Source: a virus
Length of the DNA: 25,424 nt
Direction: 5' to 3' (one strand)
Virus record (IMG/VR): IMGVR_UViG_3300028133_000027
Span: 1 to 25,424 of that record
Positions 7,315 to 14,509 of the stretch are shown in pieces (position 1 is the first letter of the stretch; every line of letters starts with the position of its first letter). The notes beneath the pieces were generated by a model. That model was given only the letters and a program-made list of their open reading frames with translations. It ran no database searches and was not told where the DNA came from. The translations under genes and the position numbers were made by a program.

Positions 7315-7581
7315 ATGAAGCGTAAAACAAGATCATTATTGGAAGAAATTAATGCTATGTCACCAAAACGTGACAAAAAGCATATTGTTGAGTCAAATGC
7401 ACAACAAGTGATTGTTACAGCGATAAACTTGATCAATTTGATCAATGAAAGTTTTGATGTTGAAACAGCCGCAGATTTAAACAAGCGTTTGATTAACAGC
7501 ATAAGAACCAAAGATCCACGTAAGTTTCAAAGAGGAATTGGTAAAGTAAATGAAGATAGCAGACATACTAGGCGGAACTAA
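7315..7581 (+). CDS. Hypothetical helical protein, 88 aa
   Basis: I chose the ATG at 7315 (MKRKTRSLLEEINAM) over an upstream TTG at 7270 because the late promoter core lies between the two, so the longer form would not be on the late transcript. The protein is strongly helical and charged: basic N-terminus, amphipathic centre (VIVTAINLINLINE) and basic C-terminus. SLLEE near residue 10 also fits the L-x-E cleavage pattern of T4 prohead protease, but such tripeptides are common. It overlaps the nucleotidyltransferase gene by 32 bases in another frame. Function unknown. Confidence 0.65.
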   Translation: MKRKTRSLLEEINAMSPKRDKKHIVESNAQQVIVTAINLINLINESFDVETAADLNKRLINSIRTKDPRKFQRGIGKVNEDSRHTRRN

Positions 7582-8341
7582 GAAACGTAAAAAACGTGGA
7601 AGCCGACTTAAAAGAATAAGACAAAGAAGTTTATTTGATAATGCTCCTATTAAAGAAGGCGGCAATATATTTCCTGATAGTGTGAGCTTTGATCACAAAA
7701 TAATTCCTCAAATTATGAAAACTGTAAACAGTGTATTACAAAAAACTGGCAGTACTGCTATTCCAATTGGAAGCGGCGCAACTCCAACTCCAGGTAAAGT
7801 AAGTGGAGACTTGGATATGATTGTTGATGTAGATCAACTTAAACAACACTTCAATATGGAAGATCAACCAGACAAAGTTATTAGACAAAAGCTACGTCAA
7901 GTATTTGATTTAGCAGGACTTAATACTGGGCAAAGTGGCACCAGTGTACATATCGAAATACCTGTAGGTGACAACACACACCAAGTAGATATTATGGTTG
8001 TACCAAACGCTGATAATGCTGCAAAGTTTCATACACACAGTATTCCACAAGGTTCAAAGTGGAAAGGCGTAAACAAACAGATTGCACTAGCAAATATTGC
8101 TAAGAGCAAAAATATGTTATGGTCACCTTACCAAGGATTATTCAACAGAGATGCTAACGGTAAAAAAGCAGACCTAATAACCAACAACATTGACGAAGTA
8201 GCACGTACACTACTAGGCCCAAATGCCACAGGAAAAGACATTGGCAGTGTGGAGCAGATACTAGCCGCATTGGGTAAAGAAGCAGGCGATGCACTACTTG
8301 CTGATCTTCGCAATGATCCAAATTGGAAAGAACTTGACTAA
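7550..8341 (+). CDS. Nucleotidyltransferase, Pol-beta superfamily fold
   Basis: A 263-aa protein. A very basic tail (residues 11-26, mostly K and R) precedes a nucleotidyltransferase signature: IPIGSGATPTPGKVSGDLDM with G74-S75, then D87-x-D89 in a strand (DLDMIVDV), and a third acidic residue D147 in HQVDIMVV. This G-S...D-x-D...D pattern is the metal-binding site of Pol-beta-type nucleotidyltransferases, which add nucleotides to RNA, DNA, proteins or small molecules. The basic tail suggests nucleic-acid contact. The stop overlaps the ligase-like gene by one base (TAATG), so the two are probably made as a pair. The superfamily call is fairly secure; the substrate is unknown. Confidence 0.72.
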   Translation: MKIADILGGTKKRKKRGSRLKRIRQRSLFDNAPIKEGGNIFPDSVSFDHKIIPQIMKTVNSVLQKTGSTAIPIGSGATPTPGKVSGDLDMIVDVDQLKQHFNMEDQPDKVIRQKLRQVFDLAGLNTGQSGTSVHIEIPVGDNTHQVDIMVVPNADNAAKFHTHSIPQGSKWKGVNKQIALANIAKSKNMLWSPYQGLFNRDANGKKADLITNNIDEVARTLLGPNATGKDIGSVEQILAALGKEAGDALLADLRNDPNWKELD

Positions 8342-9414
8342 TGAGAGCCAATCAGTTTTTAACAGAAGCTACACAAAAAGGTAGAGAGTATAATCACTTA
8401 GAAGATCTAGTTACATTTGAAGGTAGCAAAGGCGCACTCAAAGCCGCAGAGATACTCACACGCCTAGGTCAAGATTCTAAAGATGTCAGCATTAAATGGG
8501 ACGGTAATCCAACATTGTTTTGGGGACGTGAACCAGACGGTCAATTTGTAATGACAGGTAAAAATGGTTGGGGAAAAAATAAATCAACCAGCAGTGGTGC
8601 TCTAGCAGATTTTATTATGAACTCCGGACAAGGAGAAGATTGGCGTAAAGACTTTGCTAGTGACATGGCAGGTGTGTTTGATACGTTGGAAAGAAACACT
8701 CCTGCTGATATGCGTGGATATGTGTACGGAGATTTGCTGTATACACCACGTAAGCCTTTTGCAAAAACAGAACAAGGTATACAGTTTACACCTAACAATG
8801 TTACATACACAGTTGATCCAAATAGTAAACTAGGACAACGCATAGCAAACAGTAGCGTGGGTATTGTTGCACACACATACCATGACGCATTTGGTGATAA
8901 ACAAGGTACACCAATTAAAGATACCAACAGTGTTAACAGCAAGGATGTAGTGGTACTAGGGCAAACCTATGTAACACATCAACCCAAAGTTGATACAAGT
9001 GACGTTCAGGATATAGTTAGTACGGCAAATGCGAACGCACAAATAATAAACAATTGGTTAGCGCCGGAACAGGGACTGAGTAGAAAAGATGCAATACTCT
9101 ATAACTATGTTAACCAAATGACCAAGCAAGGTAAGTTAGACCAACTCAGGACAGGATTTTATGATTGGCTAAAAACCAGCAAAGTCAGCCAAGGACAGCA
9201 AGCAAAACTTATGGCAGGTGACGATAAAGGGTTAGATGCTATACTAGAGCTTGTAGTAAAGATTCAAACAATTAAAAACAATATAATTGACCAATTGGAT
9301 AATGCGGGCAGTGATGTTACAGCAACTACAAAAGGTCAAAAAGGCGGCGAAGGATATGTTGCTACTAGGGATAAAATCAAACTAGTACCACGTCATCGCT
9401 GGACTCCAAATTAA
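8341..9414 (+). CDS. Ligase-like nucleotidyltransferase with capsid-targeting-like N-terminus
   Basis: A 357-aa protein. IKWDGNP at 51-57 matches motif I of ATP-dependent DNA and RNA ligases (K-x-D-G, with K52 as the candidate adenylated Lys). YVYGDLLY at 127-134 could be motif III, with Asp in place of the usual Glu. EGYV at 337-340 and KIKLVP at 345-350 match motifs IV and V. The spacing between motifs I and IV is longer than in small ligases, suggesting an insertion. The first ten residues, MRANQFLTEA, resemble the T4 internal-protein leader MKTYQEFITEA, which targets proteins into the prohead and is cut after the Glu. The gene is coupled to the Pol-beta-like gene. The enzymatic role is inferred and the substrate unknown. 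Confidence 0.65.
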   Translation: MRANQFLTEATQKGREYNHLEDLVTFEGSKGALKAAEILTRLGQDSKDVSIKWDGNPTLFWGREPDGQFVMTGKNGWGKNKSTSSGALADFIMNSGQGEDWRKDFASDMAGVFDTLERNTPADMRGYVYGDLLYTPRKPFAKTEQGIQFTPNNVTYTVDPNSKLGQRIANSSVGIVAHTYHDAFGDKQGTPIKDTNSVNSKDVVVLGQTYVTHQPKVDTSDVQDIVSTANANAQIINNWLAPEQGLSRKDAILYNYVNQMTKQGKLDQLRTGFYDWLKTSKVSQGQQAKLMAGDDKGLDAILELVVKIQTIKNNIIDQLDNAGSDVTATTKGQKGGEGYVATRDKIKLVPRHRWTPN

Positions 9415-9422
9415 GGTAAATA
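9415..9422 (+). promoter_or_regulatory. T4-type late promoter, GGTAAATA
   Basis: The TAAATA core and the following C match the other copies; the first two bases do not. The octamer ends exactly six bases before the ATG at 9428, the same spacing as at 11074 and 20400, so the predicted transcript starts on that ATG. Confidence 0.45.
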
Positions 9423-9427
9423 CTAGT

Positions 9428-10252
9428 ATGGAAAAGTATACAGCAAAACAATGGGCAGAGATCGAAGGAGGCCACACTATGAGTGAAGATAAAAAGTCAC
9501 AGTATGGATTTATCAAAGATCTTAATGAAAGTCGTTTGTTTAGAACCAAACAACGTGTAGAAGGCAGCAGTAGTAGAGATATGGCTGATCTTGCATTTAT
9601 GAACATGCTTAGTTTATATATTATGAGTCATGATTATGATATGGCTCCTGCCGCAAAAGAATATGCCCAGCGCACAATGAAATATGGTAGTAATTTTAAC
9701 TATCAACAAGGTGGCACTGATTTACACGTAGCACTTGCAAGTCTTAAAAATGGAATGAGCGGTGCTGGCGCAAAAAATCAAATGCAAAATTCTAGAGTTA
9801 ATTTACCAGAAATGCAGATAAGACAGTTTTTAAATAACATGAAGCAAGGAAGAGCTATACCAAGTCCTGAAACTTTCTTTATGAGATTAGAAAGAGGACT
9901 AGACATTCAAAACAGCAACTATAGAAGTATCAGACGACTAGCACAAAATTGGCCTAGGCTCAACAACATGCAAAAGAGTTTAGTCATAACAAGAATGAAT
10001 CAATACTATAGAAACAAAGCACTGAGAAGTGAACTATACAGTTACATCAGAGATATTGGACGTACCCAAGGTCTAATGATTAAAAATGCAGGTAATGCAG
10101 AAGCACCACGTATGCGTGGCAGTGACACACTAGCAAAAATAGCAGGCGCTGCGGCAGGAATTGCTGGAGGATATGCACTAGGTAAATCATTTGCAAAAGA
10201 TAGCTTTGGCACGCCAGTTGATCAAAAACAAGTATTTCGCTCGTTTCGATGA
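9428..10252 (+). CDS. Putative virion or internal protein, up to 274 aa
   Basis: There are two credible starts. The ATG at 9428 coincides with the predicted late transcript start and would be leaderless. The in-frame ATG at 9479 has a strong ribosome site, GGAGG at 9467-9471, seven bases upstream, giving 257 aa beginning MSEDKKSQYGFIKDLNESRLFR. The protein is helical, basic, and rich in Met, Asn, Gln and Arg. A glycine/alanine segment near the end (IAGAAAGIAGGYALGKSF, about 237-254) could be a weak membrane-interacting helix. It overlaps the next gene by four bases (ATGA). No family is recognised; late expression suggests a structural, internal or lysis-related role. Confidence 0.68.
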   Translation: MEKYTAKQWAEIEGGHTMSEDKKSQYGFIKDLNESRLFRTKQRVEGSSSRDMADLAFMNMLSLYIMSHDYDMAPAAKEYAQRTMKYGSNFNYQQGGTDLHVALASLKNGMSGAGAKNQMQNSRVNLPEMQIRQFLNNMKQGRAIPSPETFFMRLERGLDIQNSNYRSIRRLAQNWPRLNNMQKSLVITRMNQYYRNKALRSELYSYIRDIGRTQGLMIKNAGNAEAPRMRGSDTLAKIAGAAAGIAGGYALGKSFAKDSFGTPVDQKQVFRSFR

Positions 10253-10662
10253 TCTATACTGCCTTTAGTTTAGTTGACATAACACAAACAGATGTAAATC
10301 GTAACAACAATTTACAATTTAATCAACAGCAGAATCTTAACACACTAATACAAAGTATAGGGCTACGCAGTCAGCCAATTAACACCAAGGTGAAGGTGTT
10401 TATGGCACAAGATGTAGTTGATTATGGCTTTGGAAAACAGTATCAAGGACTACATACTGTATGGAGATTAGACTTTAGTATAGAGCATAACAATGTTTTC
10501 TATAACAACGGCGATAAATTCTATTATTTGAAAAACGACTGTGACGGAGTTGCTATATATACTGGTTTAGAAGAAACAGCAGAACTTAAAACCAAAACAT
10601 TTGAAACATTGGATAAGAAATTAGTAAACATATACTTTAAGTTTAACCAAGACGTATCATAA
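10249..10662 (+). CDS. Hypothetical protein, 137 aa
   Basis: The ATG overlaps the previous stop as ATGA. The protein is rich in N, Q, Y and F, with alternating hydrophobic residues in the second half (TVWRLDFSIEHNNVFY at about 64-79), suggesting a compact beta-rich fold. No membrane span or catalytic motif is visible. The TAA stop lies inside the late promoter for the next gene. Small T4-like baseplate and head-completion proteins have this general look, but no specific match is recognised. Confidence 0.7.
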   Translation: MIYTAFSLVDITQTDVNRNNNLQFNQQQNLNTLIQSIGLRSQPINTKVKVFMAQDVVDYGFGKQYQGLHTVWRLDFSIEHNNVFYNNGDKFYYLKNDCDGVAIYTGLEETAELKTKTFETLDKKLVNIYFKFNQDVS

Positions 10663-10665
10663 ATA
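10658..10665 (+). promoter_or_regulatory. T4-type late promoter, CATAAATA
   Basis: Seven of eight bases match TATAAATA. The upstream gene's TAA stop occupies positions 3-5 of the octamer. The predicted start is 10671, giving an unusually long leader of 128 bases before the ATG at 10799. Confidence 0.6.
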
Positions 10666-10670
10666 CATGG

Positions 10671-10697
10671 TAGGCAAAACATAGGCACACATAGGCA
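10671..10697 (+). repeat. Three TAGGCA repeats spaced 11 and 10 bases
   Basis: TAGGCA occurs at 10671-10676, 10682-10687 and 10692-10697, close to one helical turn apart. The first copy begins at the predicted late transcription start, so the repeats would be the first 27 bases of the leader RNA or an operator on one DNA face. Confidence 0.5.
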
Positions 10698-10701
10698 TAT
10701 A

Positions 10702-10723
10702 CGGAGTTAGTCACTAGCCTCCG
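10702..10723 (+). promoter_or_regulatory. Leader hairpin, CGGAG/CTCCG
   Basis: Five-base arms CGGAG (10702-10706) and CTCCG (10719-10723) enclose a second short pairing, TAG with CTA around a TCA loop. It lies within the long leader just after the TAGGCA repeats. No T-tract follows, so it is more likely a leader structure than a terminator. Confidence 0.35.
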
Positions 10724-10798
10724 ATATCAAAAGGCAAAAAATACATAACTGAACGTCCAACAACGGTTAAAGACACTGGATGAAAGAAGAGTAAAATT

Positions 10799-11053
10799 AT
10801 GTCGAATGGAACGACTTCGCTTGAGCGAACAAATTTAGAAGCCCACGTGGATCTTTGTGCAGAAAGGTACAAGGGATTGGAAACACGACTTGACAATGTC
10901 GAAAAGGCAGTTAAGGATCTCCATACGGAGATGCGAACTATGCACGACGAAAACGTAAAGAATCACCAAAGCACCAACAAAATTATGTTAGGCGCAGCCG
11001 CCACTGTGACAGCAGGTATACTGTCCACTATCATCGTATTATTGATGAATTAA
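10799..11053 (+). CDS. XhlA/holin-like tail-anchored membrane protein
   Basis: An 84-aa protein with a heptad-like charged N-terminal region (residues about 20-50, GLETRLDNVEKAVKDLH) followed by one C-terminal membrane helix (about 62-83, GAAATVTAGILSTIIVLL). This layout, coiled coil then a single terminal span, matches the hemolysin XhlA family, small phage proteins often placed in lysis modules. AAGAG seven bases upstream supports the ATG at 10799. The long structured leader (10671-10798) suggests controlled timing or translation. A holin-accessory or membrane-anchoring role is likely. No endolysin gene is visible next to it, so the lysis assignment is moderate. Confidence 0.6.
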   Translation: MSNGTTSLERTNLEAHVDLCAERYKGLETRLDNVEKAVKDLHTEMRTMHDENVKNHQSTNKIMLGAAATVTAGILSTIIVLLMN

Positions 11054-11060
11054 ACTTCCG

Positions 11061-11068
11061 TATAAATA
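11061..11068 (+). promoter_or_regulatory. T4-type late promoter, perfect TATAAATA
   Basis: A perfect octamer ending six bases before the ATG at 11074. Under the T4 rule the first transcribed base is the A of that ATG, which would make the mRNA leaderless. Confidence 0.7.
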
Positions 11069-11073
11069 CACAT

Positions 11074-11367
11074 ATGAACTTAAATGAATTAGATATCAGT
11101 AATGTGGTTGAAGCACAACTAGTATGGGCTCGTAAAGGTCGTAACTTGGTACGCAAGTATCGTTGCACTGTGGGTCAGAGAGCGGGTCGTTTGGTTAGTA
11201 AACCTGGACAGTGTGGTGCTCCCATTGATATTAAAAAACGTTTAACATTAAGAAAAACTAAAAGTCGCATGGGTAAACGTATGGCACGTAAAGCACAGCG
11301 TACTAAAAAGTTTAATCCAGCTAGTAGAGCACTAAAGAGATTAAACAAGCCAGCGAGGAGACGCTAA
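11074..11367 (+). CDS. Small, highly basic protein, 97 aa
   Basis: The protein begins with an acidic/hydrophobic segment (MNLNELDISNVVEA) and becomes very basic: the second half has more than twenty K and R residues and ends PARRR. Two Cys (C31 and C47) flank the turn region. No ribosome site precedes the ATG, which sits where the late transcript should begin. The composition fits a nucleic-acid-binding or DNA-condensing protein made late, possibly packaged with the genome or part of the prohead core. The first residues up to VVEA loosely recall a prohead-protease target. Function unproven. It overlaps the next gene's start by one base. Confidence 0.7.
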   Translation: MNLNELDISNVVEAQLVWARKGRNLVRKYRCTVGQRAGRLVSKPGQCGAPIDIKKRLTLRKTKSRMGKRMARKAQRTKKFNPASRALKRLNKPARRR

Positions 11368-11759
11368 TGAAGATTATGGACATCATACCAGACAAGTATA
11401 CTGAATCAGGTACATGGGAAAAAGATGGAATATTAATGTGTAGCAAAGAATGTTGCGGATCTCCTGTAAGTGAATGTTCATGTGGGCCTGAATGTAAACA
11501 CTGTAACTGTCACGAACTAAACAAAATGAACGAAGCAGGATACGGAATGCAACGAGGTGTTGCAATGAACAGAAAAGTTAATGCAACAAACATTAATCAA
11601 ACCAAACGTGCTAATAATCGTAACGCTGATGCTAACAGAGAATTAAATGTAGCCAATAAAGCATTAACTAGACGTGCTAGCAGGCTGGGCAAGAAAATGG
11701 CAACAGGCATGCCTCAGAGAATACTTAATCCACAACCAGCACAGGATACACAACAATGA
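11367..11759 (+). CDS. Cys-rich putative metal-binding protein, 130 aa
   Basis: The ATG overlaps the upstream TAA by one base (TAATG); GAGGAG eight bases earlier is the ribosome site. Residues 25-49 hold eight Cys and one His (C25, C29, C30, C37, C39, C43, C46, C48, H49), dense enough to bind one or two zinc ions or an iron-sulphur cluster, though the spacing does not match a finger I know. The rest is basic and Asn-rich, with helical repeats of N, R and A (about 66-105) suggesting RNA or DNA contact. It lies next to another very basic protein and is probably made late. Function unknown. Confidence 0.68.
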   Translation: MKIMDIIPDKYTESGTWEKDGILMCSKECCGSPVSECSCGPECKHCNCHELNKMNEAGYGMQRGVAMNRKVNATNINQTKRANNRNADANRELNVANKALTRRASRLGKKMATGMPQRILNPQPAQDTQQ

Positions 11760-11980
11760 AGACTATGGTGACCAAAGGCGGTATTACTGTTTGGCTCAGC
11801 AGTAGAGAAAATCAGTTTATACAAGAACACTTCAGTGAAGACAAACTATTAGAAAAACAAAATTTAAATGAACGTGATTGTTATATTGCACAATCACTAG
11901 TAACCAAAGGTGTACTAGACAAAGACATCAACAACAAACAAGTAGCATACAAACTTAACACTAACAAAATGGCGAAATGA
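11756..11980 (+). CDS. Hypothetical protein, 74 aa
   Basis: The start overlaps the previous stop as ATGA. The protein is short and mixed in charge, with a beta-like beginning (MVTKGGITVWLSS) and helical middle (ENQFIQEHFSEDKLLEK). The C-terminal part LVTKGVLDKDINNKQVAYKL could form a small winged-helix-like unit, but this is not strong enough to name. It sits between the Cys-rich gene and a helical late protein in the same transcription unit. Confidence 0.62.
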   Translation: MKTMVTKGGITVWLSSRENQFIQEHFSEDKLLEKQNLNERDCYIAQSLVTKGVLDKDINNKQVAYKLNTNKMAK

Positions 11981-11981
11981 T

Positions 11982-12464
11982 ATGGATCAAAATACCAAAA
12001 AAATGTATGATATTCTCAACAAACTCAATAGTGTGGACAGTACTAGTAAAATACTAGCTGAACGTGCTGAAAATGATGTTGAATTAGAAATGGCAATTAC
12101 ACAAAAAGTAACAGAGACTAGTGTTAGTGTACAAAATTATAGAATTGATATTGTATTACAAGAATTTGCAGGTAAACAAAAACGTTTTTATAATGTAGTA
12201 GATGGTAATAAAATCATATACAGAGAATTAGGTTTATTTGAAACTGCTATGGGCATTGTAAAAAATCTAATGCTGGGCAAAAGCAGTAGAGTACAAGAAT
12301 TAGTAACACACGACAACAGTTACATGGATAATCTATACGAAGTTTACATGCACAATACTAGAATTAAACGTGGTACAGTTAACGAAGACGTTGCAGTTGC
12401 CAAGCTGAGCAAAGCAAAAAGTAAAGTTGCTGAAGCAAAATCAAAAATATTAAAAAGACTATAA
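11982..12464 (+). CDS. Hypothetical late protein, 160 aa
   Basis: The ATG lies one base after the upstream stop. The protein has a helical N-terminus ending in KILAERAEND (about 23-32), a beta-rich middle (YRIDIVLQEFAGKQKRFYNVVDGNKIIY divided over about 53-80) and a Lys/Ala-rich helical tail with KSK repeats. LAE within KILAERA fits the L-x-E pattern cut by T4-type prohead protease, which could remove the first 27 or so residues, but this is speculative. The TAA stop lies inside the next late promoter. No enzyme motif is visible. Confidence 0.68.
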   Translation: MDQNTKKMYDILNKLNSVDSTSKILAERAENDVELEMAITQKVTETSVSVQNYRIDIVLQEFAGKQKRFYNVVDGNKIIYRELGLFETAMGIVKNLMLGKSSRVQELVTHDNSYMDNLYEVYMHNTRIKRGTVNEDVAVAKLSKAKSKVAEAKSKILKRL

Positions 12465-12467
12465 ATA
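12460..12467 (+). promoter_or_regulatory. T4-type late promoter, perfect TATAAATA
   Basis: A perfect octamer with the upstream TAA stop at its positions 3-5. The predicted start at 12473 gives a 20-base leader that carries AAGGAA before the ATG at 12493. Confidence 0.7.
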
Positions 12468-12492
12468 CAATATAAGGAACGGGAATAATATT

Positions 12493-13578
12493 ATGTATCT
12501 AAACGATTTAAATAGCGCAAAACACAACGTGGAAAAGCTAAATCGTGTACTAGCAGATACTTTCAATCACGAGATTGATTTATCTGAGATGAGCACGAAT
12601 GCATTAAAGCGTATGTTGTCAGCTACAACAGCAAAAATTGACACAATCAAAGAGAGTGATCTCAAGTATTGGGAAAATCCACAGTATAACAAACTTGGAC
12701 TTATCCAACATCAACTTAAAACATATATCAACGAAGTTGCACCAACACGTAAAGATGGTAAAAGAATGAAGACCAAAGAAAGTGTTGTAATGGAAGACGA
12801 GCTAGACACAGCTGAAGTACTTCTTGCTGCAAATGAACTAGTTGATGAACTACAAGGTATGGTAGAAGACGTTGCAGAAATGCAAGTACAAAAACTAATG
12901 CCAATTGTAGACGCAATGAAAGAACAAATTAGTTTTGAAATTGCAGAGCAGTATAATTCATCAGCAGATGCTGCACTTGCCGCTCTACTAGATCAAATGA
13001 AAGCCGCAAAAGAAGCAATGGAAAATGCTACACTTGCAGCTCAAGGTAAACAACCAAACATGACAGCTCCAACAGACATGGGTGCAGATGATGCAGAAAT
13101 GGACATGGATGTAGATGTAGACATGGGCGACGACTTTGAAGCAGATCCAGCAGCCGCAGGCGATGACAATCCAGTAGGCAGAGAACTAAAAGGCGAAAGT
13201 GCTCTAGCTGATATGGAGAAGGGTGCGTTAGCTGAAAAAAAGTATCTAGAGAGTAAGGACAAGCTCTTTAAAATGGTCGAGAGTGGCAAAATGACGCAAG
13301 AACATTTTATCAATATCATTAGCGAACTAGATGAAGGTACACCAAGTGTACGTATTGATCAAACTCCAAGTGAATATGGTAACACTGGCAAAGACTATAG
13401 AACTATGCCGTATAATCCAATGCCAAAACAGTCCCAACAACCAACAAAGCCGGTTAAGAAACTTCCACAAATGACCAAAAAACCAAGAAGTGCAGGCGGC
13501 TTACAAACAATGGAATTGAGACCAGGTGATACAGGACACAGTGCTATGATGAACTTTTTAAAAAGAAAGTCTAACTAG
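12493..13578 (+). CDS. Acidic, helical scaffold-like or virion protein, 361 aa
   Basis: Preceded by a perfect late promoter and the ribosome site AAGGAA. The N-terminal two-thirds is helical with heptad-like stretches. The centre (about 197-225) is very acidic, with DMDVDVDMGDD-type repeats of D, M and A. The C-terminal third is Pro-, Gln- and Lys-rich and probably disordered. This mix of long helices, acidic core and flexible tail is common in prohead core or scaffold proteins and packaged internal proteins of T4-like phages. DLSEM near residue 30 could be a prohead-protease site. No direct family match is recognised, so the role is inferred from composition and late expression. Confidence 0.68.
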   Translation: MYLNDLNSAKHNVEKLNRVLADTFNHEIDLSEMSTNALKRMLSATTAKIDTIKESDLKYWENPQYNKLGLIQHQLKTYINEVAPTRKDGKRMKTKESVVMEDELDTAEVLLAANELVDELQGMVEDVAEMQVQKLMPIVDAMKEQISFEIAEQYNSSADAALAALLDQMKAAKEAMENATLAAQGKQPNMTAPTDMGADDAEMDMDVDVDMGDDFEADPAAAGDDNPVGRELKGESALADMEKGALAEKKYLESKDKLFKMVESGKMTQEHFINIISELDEGTPSVRIDQTPSEYGNTGKDYRTMPYNPMPKQSQQPTKPVKKLPQMTKKPRSAGGLQTMELRPGDTGHSAMMNFLKRKSN

Positions 13579-13892
13579 TGTTAATATACGAAGTTATAGT
13601 AGAGGATCAAAATAATATTTTGAATGACCTAGAAGAATTAATTACTAGGGCAAAAGCCAATGGCAAGTTCAAAATACCAACAAACATGGTACTTGCTAAA
13701 CTTCGTGCTATGGGTCATAGTATTAGTATTCAAGATCTACTAGACCTATTACCTACAATTACTAGTGTGGGAGCCAGCAATAAAAAAGACATCTCACTGG
13801 ATACAGCAATACCCCGTTCCAATGCTGAACCAGATAGTGATGTTGTTAGTAAGTTGGCTAAAAAGCAAATGCAAAAGGATGATGAACTGTGA
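13578..13892 (+). CDS. Small late protein with possible capsid-targeting N-terminus, 104 aa
   Basis: The GTG start at 13578 overlaps the upstream TAG by one base. The first residues, MLIYEVIVED, resemble the T4 capsid-targeting pattern (MKTYQEFIAEA): an aromatic-Glu pair followed by I-x-E, the recognition shape of the gp21 prohead protease. The body is helical with a small domain-like unit (PTNMVLAKLRAMGHSISIQDLLDLLP at about 35-60, divided here by eye) and a charged tail. It overlaps the next gene by four bases (GTGA). It may be an internal or core protein; certainty is low. Confidence 0.65.
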   Translation: MLIYEVIVEDQNNILNDLEELITRAKANGKFKIPTNMVLAKLRAMGHSISIQDLLDLLPTITSVGASNKKDISLDTAIPRSNAEPDSDVVSKLAKKQMQKDDEL

Positions 13893-14509
13893 CATATTAT
13901 ATTAACAAAACTGAAGCTAGGTCAATGGCGAGAGCAGATCTTACCATTTTCAATGAAACTCAGGCACTTATGAAACAGGTCATCACCGACGCAGGCAATG
14001 GTTTGTATCAAACCACAGTTACAGATGCTACCACAATGACTGAAAGCACACCTACAATTACAATTACAGGTTCTGCAAGTGGCCCTACTATTTCAGGCAC
14101 ACCCACTGTTATTGTTGCAGGCAGTACAATTACATTAGGTACAACAGGTACAAATCTAAACAGTATTATTGCTGATATTAATGATGCGGCAGTAAGTGGC
14201 TTAGTAGCAAGTAAAAACGTCAGTAACAACCTTGTGTTAACATACACTGCACCTGCAAGCACAAGCTGGACTGTTACAGTTGGTGCAGGCACAGCTAATA
14301 CACCACTGGGACTTACTGCACAAACTTATACAGCAACAAATCCAGACAGCGTAACATATTTTAATTGCTGGCAAGGAACTGCAAGTGATCGTGCAAAAAC
14401 AGATCAAATGAATCAAGTCTTGAAGTATTTTCAAAACTTGGGATATACCATTGAGCGTCTTAAAAATACTGCTACAGGAAAGACACTCAAATGGGTAATT
14501 AGTTATTGA
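13889..14509 (+). CDS. Putative virion structural protein with Thr/Gly-rich domain
   Basis: The GTG start overlaps the previous stop as GTGA. The 206-aa protein has a helical N-terminus (ARADLTIFNETQALMKQVI at about 14-32), a central region very rich in T, S, G, A and V with regular beta-strand alternation (about 45-150), and a C-terminal helical domain ending in KWVISY. Such Thr/Gly-rich inserts are common in phage tail and neck proteins and could be exposed on the particle. A clear 9-bp palindrome and a sigma70-like promoter follow the gene. No enzyme motif is visible. Confidence 0.7.
   Translation: MTYYINKTEARSMARADLTIFNETQALMKQVITDAGNGLYQTTVTDATTMTESTPTITITGSASGPTISGTPTVIVAGSTITLGTTGTNLNSIIADINDAAVSGLVASKNVSNNLVLTYTAPASTSWTVTVGAGTANTPLGLTAQTYTATNPDSVTYFNCWQGTASDRAKTDQMNQVLKYFQNLGYTIERLKNTATGKTLKWVISY

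Noticed and set aside
7270-7581. TTG-started longer form of the 88-aa protein
   Set aside because: The added 15 codons cover the late promoter core and have no ribosome site.
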